From Spirochaetota bacterium (GTDB lineage: Bacteria > Spirochaetota > UBA4802 > UBA5550), in the NCBI GenBank assembly GCA_017999915.1, contig JAGNKX010000020.1:1-64000 (forward strand): DNA of 64,000 nt, read 5' to 3'. Shown here one piece after another: positions 36,003 to 43,333 of this stretch (positions are counted from its first letter, which is position 1; every line of letters starts with the position of its first letter). The notes beneath the pieces were generated by a model, which was not told the origin of the DNA, made no database searches, and worked only from the letters and a program-made list of their open reading frames with translations. The position numbers were made by a program, and so were the translations under genes.

Positions 36003-37388
36003 ATGTCACAGAAAGCCATTGCCGGTAAAATTCTCAGGCTCAGGAAATTCTTCGAAAGCGGCGATACGAAAAACGTATCGTTCAGAAAGAAGCAGCTGCG
36101 CTTGCTCAGGAAGGCGATACGAAAAAACGAGGATGCCATCATGGACGCCCTCGCAAGGGATCTAAAAAAGCCCTTATTCGAGTCCTACGCCAGCGAGATC
36201 GGCATCCTTTATACGGAAATCCGCCATGTCCTCTGGCACCTCCGGTCATGGTCCCGGAAGCGCGCGGTGAAGACTCCCATCATTCATTTTTATTCGACCA
36301 GCGCGGTGCGCCAAGAGCCGTACGGCGTGGTCCTCATCATCGGCCCCTGGAACTACCCCTTCCAGCTGATCATCGCGCCGCTCATCGCCGCAATCGCGGC
36401 GGGCAACTGCGCCGTCATCAAGCCCTCGGAGCTTGCGCCGGCCACCTCACGCCTGGTGGCGAAGATCATACGCGAGACCTTCGGCGACAATTACATTACC
36501 GTGATCGAGGGCGGTATCGAGGAGACGGGGGCGCTGCTCAAGGAGAAGTTCGATTACATTTTCTTCACCGGCGGCACCGCGGTGGGGAGGATCATCATGC
36601 GCGCGGCCGCCGAGCAGCTGACGCCCCTGACCCTGGAGTTGGGCGGCAAGAGCCCGGCCATCGTGGACGAGGACGCCCATCTCCCGACTGCTGCGCGGCG
36701 CCTCTGCTGGGGAAAGTTCTTCAACGCCGGCCAGACCTGCCTGGCGCCGGACTACCTGCTGGTGCACAAAACGGTCAAGGCCGCCTTCGTCGCGGAGCTG
36801 AAGAAGACCATCGTCGAATTTTACGGGGACGATCCCCGGTCGAGCAAGGACTACGCGCGGATAGTCAACGAGAAGCACTTCGACCGCATCACGGGACTCC
36901 TTGACGGCGTGAAGGTGATACACGGCGGAGAGAGCGACCGCAAGAACCGCTTCATCGCCCCGACCCTGGTGGACGGCGTCACCCTGAAGGACCCTATCAT
37001 GCGCGAGGAGATATTCGGGCCCCTGCTGCCGATCATGTCCTTTGGAAAGCTCGATGACGCCATCGCCATTGTGAACAGATTGCCGCGGCCCCTGGCCCTC
37101 TATTATTTTTCGAAGAGCGTCAAAAAGCAGGAAAAGGTCCTCGGTGAAACATCCTCCGGCGGCGGCTGCATCAATGACACCGTGTCCCACGTGGGGAGCC
37201 AGGAGCTTCCCTTCGGGGGCATAGGCGACAGCGGCATGGGCCGGTACCACGGGAAATCGGGATTCGACACTTTTTCTCACCAGCGGGGGATCCTCACCCG
37301 GGACATTCTTGTCGATATGAAGCTTCGCTACCCGCCCTACAACAAGAAGGTGAGGCTGCTGAAGTTCCTGTTCAGGCTGATCGGTTAA
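36003..37388 (+). CDS. class 3 aldehyde dehydrogenase
   Basis: 461 residues, GGGGGGAATATC before the ATG. ALDH3-type: GPWNYPFQLIIAPLIAAIAAGNCAVIKPSE, FFTGGTAVGRIIMRAAA, general base Glu212 in LELGGKSP, and catalytic Cys246 in FNAGQTCLAPDYLLVH. The C-terminus LPFGGIGDSGMGRYHGKSGFDTFSHQRGIL is also class 3. It oxidises medium- or long-chain and aromatic aldehydes with NAD(P). Downstream of the permease by 78 bp; a symporter follows. The C-terminal LLKFLFRLIG tail is mildly hydrophobic, as in membrane-associated fatty aldehyde dehydrogenases. Confidence 0.93.
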   Translation: MSQKAIAGKILRLRKFFESGDTKNVSFRKKQLRLLRKAIRKNEDAIMDALARDLKKPLFESYASEIGILYTEIRHVLWHLRSWSRKRAVKTPIIHFYSTSAVRQEPYGVVLIIGPWNYPFQLIIAPLIAAIAAGNCAVIKPSELAPATSRLVAKIIRETFGDNYITVIEGGIEETGALLKEKFDYIFFTGGTAVGRIIMRAAAEQLTPLTLELGGKSPAIVDEDAHLPTAARRLCWGKFFNAGQTCLAPDYLLVHKTVKAAFVAELKKTIVEFYGDDPRSSKDYARIVNEKHFDRITGLLDGVKVIHGGESDRKNRFIAPTLVDGVTLKDPIMREEIFGPLLPIMSFGKLDDAIAIVNRLPRPLALYYFSKSVKKQEKVLGETSSGGGCINDTVSHVGSQELPFGGIGDSGMGRYHGKSGFDTFSHQRGILTRDILVDMKLRYPPYNKKVRLLKFLFRLIG

Positions 37389-37439
37389 GGCGGCCATCGG
37401 GGCCTCTCATGCCCGTTGACGCACACCATCGGGGGGATA

Positions 37440-39032
37440 ATGGCTCCTGTCAACTGGGTCATCGTCGCGGTCTACATCCTCGCCATCATGGGCATCGGCT
37501 ACCTGGCGGGGCGCTCACAGAAAAGCAGGGAGGACTATTTTCTCGGGGGGCGGAGGGTCTCTCCCTGGCTGGTGGCGTCATCCCTGCTGGCGAACCAGGT
37601 GAGCGCCATCAGCCTCGTGAGCGCGCCGGCCTTCATAGCGGCCAGGAGCGGCGGCGGGCTGAAGTGGCTGCAGTACGAGGTCGCCGTGCCCCTGGCCATG
37701 GTCTTTATCATGGTCTTCCTGGCGCCAGTGTTCCGCGCGGCGGACGGCATTTCCATCTACGAAATCCTTGAGAAGCGCTTTGGCCGGCCCACGCGGCTCG
37801 CACTTTCCCTGATCTTCATGATCAACCGCTCCCTGGGGGGCGGCGTGATCCTTCTGGCCACTTCCTACGTGACGGCGGTCCTCCTGAAAATGGATATCCA
37901 TTCGACAATTCTCCTGGTGGGCGTTGTGTCCATGACATACACCGCCATCGGCGGCATCCTGGCCGATATCTATTCCGACCTGATACAGCTCGTCGTACTA
38001 TGGGGGAGCTGCGTGGCCTGCATCGTCATCATCATCCAGCACCTCGGCGGTCCTGCCGGATTTCCCGCCTCTGAGGCAGGGCGGCTGCTGGTCTATAATA
38101 TTCACTCTTCCGGATTGGGGGACGGAGAGACATTTTCCTTCTGGCCCATGCTCTTCGGGGGATTCTTCCTCTATGTTTCCTATTACGGGTGCGACCAGAG
38201 CCAGGCCCAGCGTCTCCTGGCCACGAAGGACATGGCAGGCTCCTGGAAGGCCCTCCTGATAAACGGCATCGCGCGGTTCCCACTGGTCATTACCTACTGT
38301 TCCCTGGGGGCACTGATGATCATTTTCCTGGCGGGGAACCCTGAGTTTGCCGCGAGAATGAAAGGCCTTTCTCCCGATTACCTGATGCCGCTCTTTTTCA
38401 TGACCTATGTGCCGGATGGGCTCCTGGGCCTCATCGTGGTGGGGATCCTGGCCGCTTCCATGTCGAGCCTCGACTCCACCATCAATTCCCTGAGCGCCGT
38501 CACCTGGGAGGATTTTCTATTGAGAATATTTCCCGACCTGGGGAAACTCAAGGGACGCAGGATTGTGTGGCTCTCGCGCCTGATAACAATACTGTGGGGA
38601 ACAGCCTCCATTGCCTTTGCCCTGGCCATGGCGGAGCGGTCCGAAACCATCATCGAGCTTATCAACAAGATCGGATCGGCCCTGTACGGGCCAATCGCGG
38701 CGGTGTTCATCATTGGGATTTTTTCAAGAAGGATTGGCGGAGCCGGGGCGCTGGCTGGCCTGGCCTGCGGCATAGGAACTAATCTCATGCTATGGGTTTT
38801 TTTTGAGCGGCAGGTTTCCTGGATGTGGTGGAATGTTATCGGAGTCATGGCGACCGCCCTTGTCGGGATTGCTTCCGGGGTTTTCAGGAGCGATGGGGCC
38901 TCAACCGGGACCGTGATGTTCTCCGCCCTTGAGAGGAAGATTGTTATCCGCTATGGATCAATGCTTGTCGTCTGGTTTGTTGCTATTATCGTGTTCTGTG
39001 CCATATCGGAGCGGATTCTGGCTGTTTTCTGA
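37440..39032 (+). CDS. sodium:solute symporter (SSS family)
   Basis: 530 residues from ATG 37440; a TTG at 37416 is in frame but has no ribosome site. About thirteen helices. SSS markers: YLAGRSQKSREDYFLGGRRVSPWLVASSLLANQVSAISLVSAPAF (helix 1-2 with sodium-site residues), TYTAIGGILADIYSDLIQLVVLW, YYGCDQSQAQRLLATKDM and GILAASMSSLDSTINSLSAV (the helix 8 Ser/Thr motif). Substrate could be a sugar, organic acid or amino acid. It ends at a clear terminator. Confidence 0.92.
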   Translation: MAPVNWVIVAVYILAIMGIGYLAGRSQKSREDYFLGGRRVSPWLVASSLLANQVSAISLVSAPAFIAARSGGGLKWLQYEVAVPLAMVFIMVFLAPVFRAADGISIYEILEKRFGRPTRLALSLIFMINRSLGGGVILLATSYVTAVLLKMDIHSTILLVGVVSMTYTAIGGILADIYSDLIQLVVLWGSCVACIVIIIQHLGGPAGFPASEAGRLLVYNIHSSGLGDGETFSFWPMLFGGFFLYVSYYGCDQSQAQRLLATKDMAGSWKALLINGIARFPLVITYCSLGALMIIFLAGNPEFAARMKGLSPDYLMPLFFMTYVPDGLLGLIVVGILAASMSSLDSTINSLSAVTWEDFLLRIFPDLGKLKGRRIVWLSRLITILWGTASIAFALAMAERSETIIELINKIGSALYGPIAAVFIIGIFSRRIGGAGALAGLACGIGTNLMLWVFFERQVSWMWWNVIGVMATALVGIASGVFRSDGASTGTVMFSALERKIVIRYGSMLVVWFVAIIVFCAISERILAVF

Positions 39033-39048
39033 TCCGTTAAAGGGCTCT

Positions 39049-39079
39049 GCCCCCCCACCCCCCCAGTGGGGGGCTTTTT
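39049..39079 (+). terminator. rho-independent terminator of the symporter gene
   Basis: GCCCCCC pairs with GGGGGGC (39068-39074), followed by TTTTTA. It lies 17 bp after the symporter stop codon. Confidence 0.75.
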
Positions 39080-39115
39080 AGGACGGCCCCAGTGTCGTAA
39101 TTTAAGCGGTTGAAG

Positions 39116-39211
39116 CGATAACTATCGGGTGGTTACCGATAACTATCGGGTGGTTACCGATAACTATCGGGTGGTTACCGATAACTATCGGGGTGGTTAC
39201 CGATAACTATC
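39116..39211. repeat. 21-bp minisatellite overlapping the 3' end of mtaB
   Basis: Four tandem units of CGATAACTATCGGGTGGTTAC (the fourth is 22 bp because of an extra G) and a partial fifth. Read on the - strand, the innermost units encode the last codons of mtaB. Units 1-3 are identical, which points to recent slippage or recombination. Confidence 0.95.
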
Positions 39212-40449
39212 CCGCTGAGGACCTGTTTTTCTTCTAAATGGGTTTTCACCGTGAAGAATTCATTGCGGCGAAGCTTCTCGCCCACTTCCACCGGGGCGTA
39301 GTATTCGTTGAAGCCGGTGGTGACGCCGCCCCGGGTGCGCTCGCTCAGGAATATGGATTCCCTGCCGTTGAACCGCCCGTAGTAGTTATGCTTCAGACGC
39401 TCCGAGAGCTCGATCACCCGGCCGCTACGCTCCGTCTTTGCCTGCTCCGGCACCGAGTCGCCCATTGACGCCGCCGCAGTGCCAGGCCGCGGCGAGTAGC
39501 GGAAGGTGTGTACGTGGGAGAATCCTACATCGCCGATGAGGCCAAGGGTCTCGAGAATATCCCCCTCTGTCTCGCCGGGAAACCCGACGATGACGTCCGT
39601 GGTGAAATTGAAGTCCGGCACCGCCTCCCTGATACGGCCGGTCAGGGAGAGATACCGGTCCCGGGTGTAGGGTCGATTCATCTTCTTCAAGATCGAATCG
39701 CTCCCGCTCTGGAGGGAGAGGTGCAGGTGCTTCACCATGTTGCCGTGGCCGAAGAGCTCGATGAGCTCCGCCGTGACATAGACCGGCATGAGGGAAGTGA
39801 GGTGAATCCGGTAGCGCCCCTCCACCGACAGGAGGAGGCGGACGAGGCCGGCAAGGTCCAGGCCCGCGTCGTCATATTTTCCGATCATCACGCCGGTGAG
39901 GATGATCTCCCGGTACCCGGCGCCGATGATGCGCCTGAATTCTTCCGTGACCTGGCCGGAGGGCTTGCTCCGGGGTAGGCCACGGACCAGGGGCACGATG
40001 CAGTAGGAGCAGAAATTATCGCACCCGTCCTGTATTTTCAGGTTCACGCGGCTGGTGGAGGATTTGAGGGGCGCCGGGAAATGGAAGCGCGCGTCCGCCG
40101 GCGGAGTAAGATTTTCGAAGATGTCCCAGTTTCCAACGAGGTCGGGGATCATGAACTTGTAGTCGTTGGGAAGATAAAAGGTGTTTCCCTCCCGGGAGGG
40201 TGTCCGGGCGGAGCAGCCGGTCACGATAATCCTGGCGCCTGGCCTGTTCCGCGCCGCTTCCGCGGCATGGTGCACGAGGCGGCGCGTCTTTCCCTCGCTC
40301 CGCTGCGTGACCGTGCAGGAGTTGATGATGAACACGTCCGCTTCGTCGCCGCAGACGATCTCGTGGCCCATGTCCTGGAGGGCCGTCGAGACCGACTGGA
40401 TCTCCGACTGGTTCAGGCGGCATCCGAGGGATGATATCTTGATCTTCAT
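39175..40449 (-). CDS. mtaB: tRNA threonylcarbamoyladenosine (t6A37) methylthiotransferase
   Basis: 424 residues from ATG 40449 (family-typical start MKIKISSLGCRLNQSE). UPF0004 domain with three cysteines (GCRLNQ, NSCTVT, VTGCSAR), then the radical-SAM motif CDNFCSYC with Cys143, Cys147 and Cys150. HLHLSLQSGSDSILKKMNRPYTRDRY and IVGFPGETEGDI are conserved. A C-terminal TRAM-like part follows. MtaB adds a methylthio group to t6A37 of tRNA. The last seven or so codons lie in the minisatellite, and the stop depends on a 1-bp difference in one repeat unit. Confidence 0.9.
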   Translation of the reverse strand: MKIKISSLGCRLNQSEIQSVSTALQDMGHEIVCGDEADVFIINSCTVTQRSEGKTRRLVHHAAEAARNRPGARIIVTGCSARTPSREGNTFYLPNDYKFMIPDLVGNWDIFENLTPPADARFHFPAPLKSSTSRVNLKIQDGCDNFCSYCIVPLVRGLPRSKPSGQVTEEFRRIIGAGYREIILTGVMIGKYDDAGLDLAGLVRLLLSVEGRYRIHLTSLMPVYVTAELIELFGHGNMVKHLHLSLQSGSDSILKKMNRPYTRDRYLSLTGRIREAVPDFNFTTDVIVGFPGETEGDILETLGLIGDVGFSHVHTFRYSPRPGTAAASMGDSVPEQAKTERSGRVIELSERLKHNYYGRFNGRESIFLSERTRGGVTTGFNEYYAPVEVGEKLRRNEFFTVKTHLEEKQVLSGIVIGNHPDSYR

Positions 40450-40553
40450 TGTTCTGTTCCCAGGTATCCAAATAATGAAAGGGGCGCTGCGCAGTACAAG
40501 TATTTTTTCCAGGCTGCATCCTCTCCCACCTTTTCTATCAGGCAATATTAGAT

Positions 40554-40582
40554 TTGACAGCCCCCTTGAGCGGCGATATCAT
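40554..40582 (+). promoter_or_regulatory. sigma70 promoter of the 40610 lipoprotein gene
   Basis: TTGACA (40554-40559), 17 bp, TATCAT (40577-40582). The leader to ATG 40610 is about 20 nt and contains GAGGAG. Confidence 0.78.
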
Positions 40583-40609
40583 GCATCGGATGACGAGGAG
40601 TTGCGCTGT

Positions 40610-41359
40610 ATGAACATGAATGATAGGATCGTTCGGGTGATAATGATCTGCGCGCTGTGCGCGGGATTTCTCCGGTGCGCCACCATCACGTACCACGAAC
40701 GGCTGGGGGACTACGGCAGGGAGTCGCGGGAATTCGAGAACATCGAATCCAGGGACAAGGCGTACCAGGGCGTGGCTGAAGAGGAGATCATCATAAAGAA
40801 CAAGAAATATCATCACCTCCAGTTCGAGGGGCCCCTGGCTGGGCCCGGACGATACCTGGATATTTACCTGCCCGTTGATTATTTTAAAGAAAAGATAATC
40901 ATAACTGAAACCTCAAAAAAACTGGCGGGCCCGAAAAAGGCCTTCCTGCTGGTGGAGCAATACTGCTGCAGCGATGGATACAAGGAGATTTTCGAGAAGT
41001 ACAATGCCACGGCCGTGGCTGATCCCCGGGGGGATATAAAAAACAACTTTCATGCCGATGTGGGGGATAAGGATTTCCCGGTATTTTTTCTCAAGCTTGC
41101 ATTTTCCAACGTGAAGAAATTCAGCGCCCATTATGTTATCTGGAGCCTGAAAGACGGGGGAGGCGCCGCGGTCAGGGAGGGCTTTCACCTTGAACAGCCC
41201 TATTCCCTGATCGATGTCAGGTGGAAGGAGAGGAACCCCTTTGTCCTGGGATTGATCAAGGTGGGATATGTCGCGCCGGTCATGGCGGATATCATCTCGT
41301 CACCGATCCAGCTTATCGGCGTCATTATCTACTTCGCCATGGGCGGGGCGGTAAAATAG
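40610..41359 (+). CDS. exported or lipid-anchored protein of unknown function
   Basis: 249 residues from ATG 40610, supported by the promoter and GAGGAG. The N-terminus is a signal (VIMICALCAGFLRCATI); the Cys is preceded by Arg, so lipidation is uncertain but possible with a relaxed lipobox. The mature region is beta-rich and charged, with a Cys-Cys pair (VEQYCCSDGY), and ends in a hydrophobic segment (VMADIISSPIQLIGVIIYFAMGG) that could insert in a membrane. I do not recognise the family. A thioredoxin-like gene follows 60 bp downstream on the same strand. Confidence 0.75.
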   Translation: MNMNDRIVRVIMICALCAGFLRCATITYHERLGDYGRESREFENIESRDKAYQGVAEEEIIIKNKKYHHLQFEGPLAGPGRYLDIYLPVDYFKEKIIITETSKKLAGPKKAFLLVEQYCCSDGYKEIFEKYNATAVADPRGDIKNNFHADVGDKDFPVFFLKLAFSNVKKFSAHYVIWSLKDGGGAAVREGFHLEQPYSLIDVRWKERNPFVLGLIKVGYVAPVMADIISSPIQLIGVIIYFAMGGAVK

Positions 41360-41419
41360 ACACTGCGGGCTGGATGAAGGATGCCGCGGAAGTGATAATA
41401 TAATGAAGGCAGGTATGAT

Positions 41420-41770
41420 ATGACGCCGGTGCGGATCATTACACGGGAACAGGCCATGACGGCCATTGAATGCGGCGACTTCGGAAGCGACGTGACCGCG
41501 TCGAGCCGGAAGGTGGCGGTGCTCATGACCCAGGACTGGTGCCCCCAGTGGGCTGACATGAAAAAATGGTTCTATTCGCTGGAAGCGGATTGCGATCTCT
41601 ATGAGTTGATCTATAACAAGGTGGACTTTTTCAACGAGTTCAGGAACTTCAAGGAACGAACGTGGAAGAACGGCCTTATCCCCTACATTCGCTATTACAA
41701 CGGCGGAAAGCTGGTCGCCGAGTCGAATCATGTTTCGAAGGAAGAGTTCATGCGAAACCTTGGAGTGTAA
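41420..41770 (+). CDS. thioredoxin-like protein with a single active-site cysteine
   Basis: 116 residues. The core resembles the thioredoxin fold: VAVLMTQDWCPQWADMKKWF (first strand and helix), VDFFNEFRNFKERTW, then LIPYIRYYNGGKLVAES with the cis-Pro in LIPY. The active-site segment is DWCPQW with Cys41 only, rather than CxxC, so a dithiol oxidoreductase is unlikely; monothiol chemistry or a structural role is possible. No signal peptide. It is in tandem with the unknown exported protein. It ends 39 bp before the convergent six-gene operon. Confidence 0.75.
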   Translation: MTPVRIITREQAMTAIECGDFGSDVTASSRKVAVLMTQDWCPQWADMKKWFYSLEADCDLYELIYNKVDFFNEFRNFKERTWKNGLIPYIRYYNGGKLVAESNHVSKEEFMRNLGV

Positions 41771-41808
41771 CGCACGGTCGTACCGCCGGATTCGTATTGT
41801 AATAGCAG

Positions 41809-43302
41809 TTAAAACTTGAACGAGGGAAGCAGCTTCAGGGCTTCCTCGGCCTTTCCCTCGATTTTAAGCTTCCCCTGTATGAAGGCCATCTGCACTTTTT
41901 TCTTCTTTAAAAGAATGGCGCCCCATGTCCCCGCAGGCGCGGCCATGACGCAGACCGGGTTTTCCGGGATGGCCCCTTCGGTCACGACGGCTTTTCCATT
42001 CTTAATGATGAGGGAATAGCGCCTCTCGGGCTGGCCGCCGTCGGGGAGGAGCCGGATCCCGAAGGCCGTTTCCCAGCCTTCGACCGCGCCGGGATCGTAT
42101 CGTTCCGGAAGATCCATGACCAGGCTCCCTGCCTGGGCGGCGTACCGCGAATCTCCGCTCCCGATGCCAAGGCGTTCGAGGAGCCCCTTGCGGGGGGTCC
42201 TGGATTTAATATCCCTGCTGATCATGCGGCGGGTAAAGCGTCCGGGGAAACGGCTATCGAGCTCTTCGAGGTAAACCTCGCGGCGCAGGCGGTTCGATTT
42301 CTGAACTGCCAGGGAGAATTTCAGTATCTCCCGCCCCTCAACGGCCGAAAGGCTCGGCGCTTCCCTGCCCAGTATCGCCCCGATGAAGTTGCGCGTCGAT
42401 CCCTTGAAACCTTCGACCCAATCGTCGCCAGGCACCGCTATATCTTTCCATTTCCCGTTGAAATAGCTGATGGCCGGGCATTTCTTTATGTTCCCGGTGC
42501 AGCGATTGATCAGGATGATCCCCTGTGTGCCGGTTATCTCTATCCATTCGTCATTGGCATAATAATGTGAAGGGATCGCAAGGTCCGGTTCGTGGCAGTA
42601 TTCGCACATCCCGAAGGCGGCCGTATCACGGTATTTCCACATGATCGCGGCAGGGCTGTCCACGACGCCGTCCAGGGATTCGATCCAGGCGGTGACACGC
42701 TCGGCCGCGCCCATGAGGAACCACGCCGTGGCCCAGAGGTGGTGACCGTGGTCGAAGGTCTGGAGCCCGCGTCCCTCCTGGGCTTCGCGCACCCGCCATT
42801 CCCACGCTGACGGCGGTATTAGCCATCCGCCGGTGCCGCTGATGAGCTTTATGCGGATGTTGGTGGGCGTCCCGATCTGCCCTTCGGCGATCATGCGCTT
42901 TGCAGCAACGATGGGCGGATAGAAAACGTAGTTGTCCGACACCTTGAGCACTTTGCCCGCGGCTTTCGCGGCGCTGATCATCCGGTCGGCGCTCTCCAGG
43001 GTGTTGGCCATCGGCTTCTGGACCGCCACATGCTTGCCGGCCCTGAGGGCCTGGATCGTCATCTCCTCGTGGAACATCGTCGGGGTGAGTATCTCAACGG
43101 CGTCGATGGCCGGGTCCGCCAGCATATCCTCGTAACACGTGTAATGCTTTTTCACGGCCCATTCCTTTTTTCTGCGAAGGGCGGTTCCCTCGTCGGTGTC
43201 GCACACCGCGAGGAGTACCGCGTCGCGGTTTTTCACATAACCGGGAAAATGCACATCGGCGATCCTTCCCGCACCGGCGAATCCCACCCGTATTTTTTTC
43301 AT
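41809..43302 (-). CDS. Gfo/Idh/MocA oxidoreductase fused to a C-terminal SCP2-like domain
   Basis: 497 residues from ATG 43302 (GGAG 8 nt upstream); the frame continues upstream but into unrelated codons. Residues 1-120 are the NAD(P)-binding Rossmann domain (RVGFAGAGRIADVHF, HVAVQKPMANT). About 125-380 is the Gfo/Idh C-terminal sheet, with ISGTGGWL and QTFDHGHHLW supplying the usual Asp/His positions. Residues about 395-497 form an SCP2-type domain (YSLIIKNGKAVVTEG...KKVQMAFIQGKLKIEGKAEEALKLLPSF), which normally binds lipids or CoA esters. Sugar or cyclitol oxidation is the family's usual work. It is last in the six-gene operon, 31 bp after the ThDP enzyme. Confidence 0.85.
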   Translation of the reverse strand: MKKIRVGFAGAGRIADVHFPGYVKNRDAVLLAVCDTDEGTALRRKKEWAVKKHYTCYEDMLADPAIDAVEILTPTMFHEEMTIQALRAGKHVAVQKPMANTLESADRMISAAKAAGKVLKVSDNYVFYPPIVAAKRMIAEGQIGTPTNIRIKLISGTGGWLIPPSAWEWRVREAQEGRGLQTFDHGHHLWATAWFLMGAAERVTAWIESLDGVVDSPAAIMWKYRDTAAFGMCEYCHEPDLAIPSHYYANDEWIEITGTQGIILINRCTGNIKKCPAISYFNGKWKDIAVPGDDWVEGFKGSTRNFIGAILGREAPSLSAVEGREILKFSLAVQKSNRLRREVYLEELDSRFPGRFTRRMISRDIKSRTPRKGLLERLGIGSGDSRYAAQAGSLVMDLPERYDPGAVEGWETAFGIRLLPDGGQPERRYSLIIKNGKAVVTEGAIPENPVCVMAAPAGTWGAILLKKKKVQMAFIQGKLKIEGKAEEALKLLPSFKF

Positions 43303-43333
43303 ATCCGTGACTCCATTGGCGTTATTTAACCGA

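Noticed and set aside
39116-39211. Possible CRISPR array
   Set aside because: Repeats are directly adjacent with no variable spacers, so it is a minisatellite, not a CRISPR.
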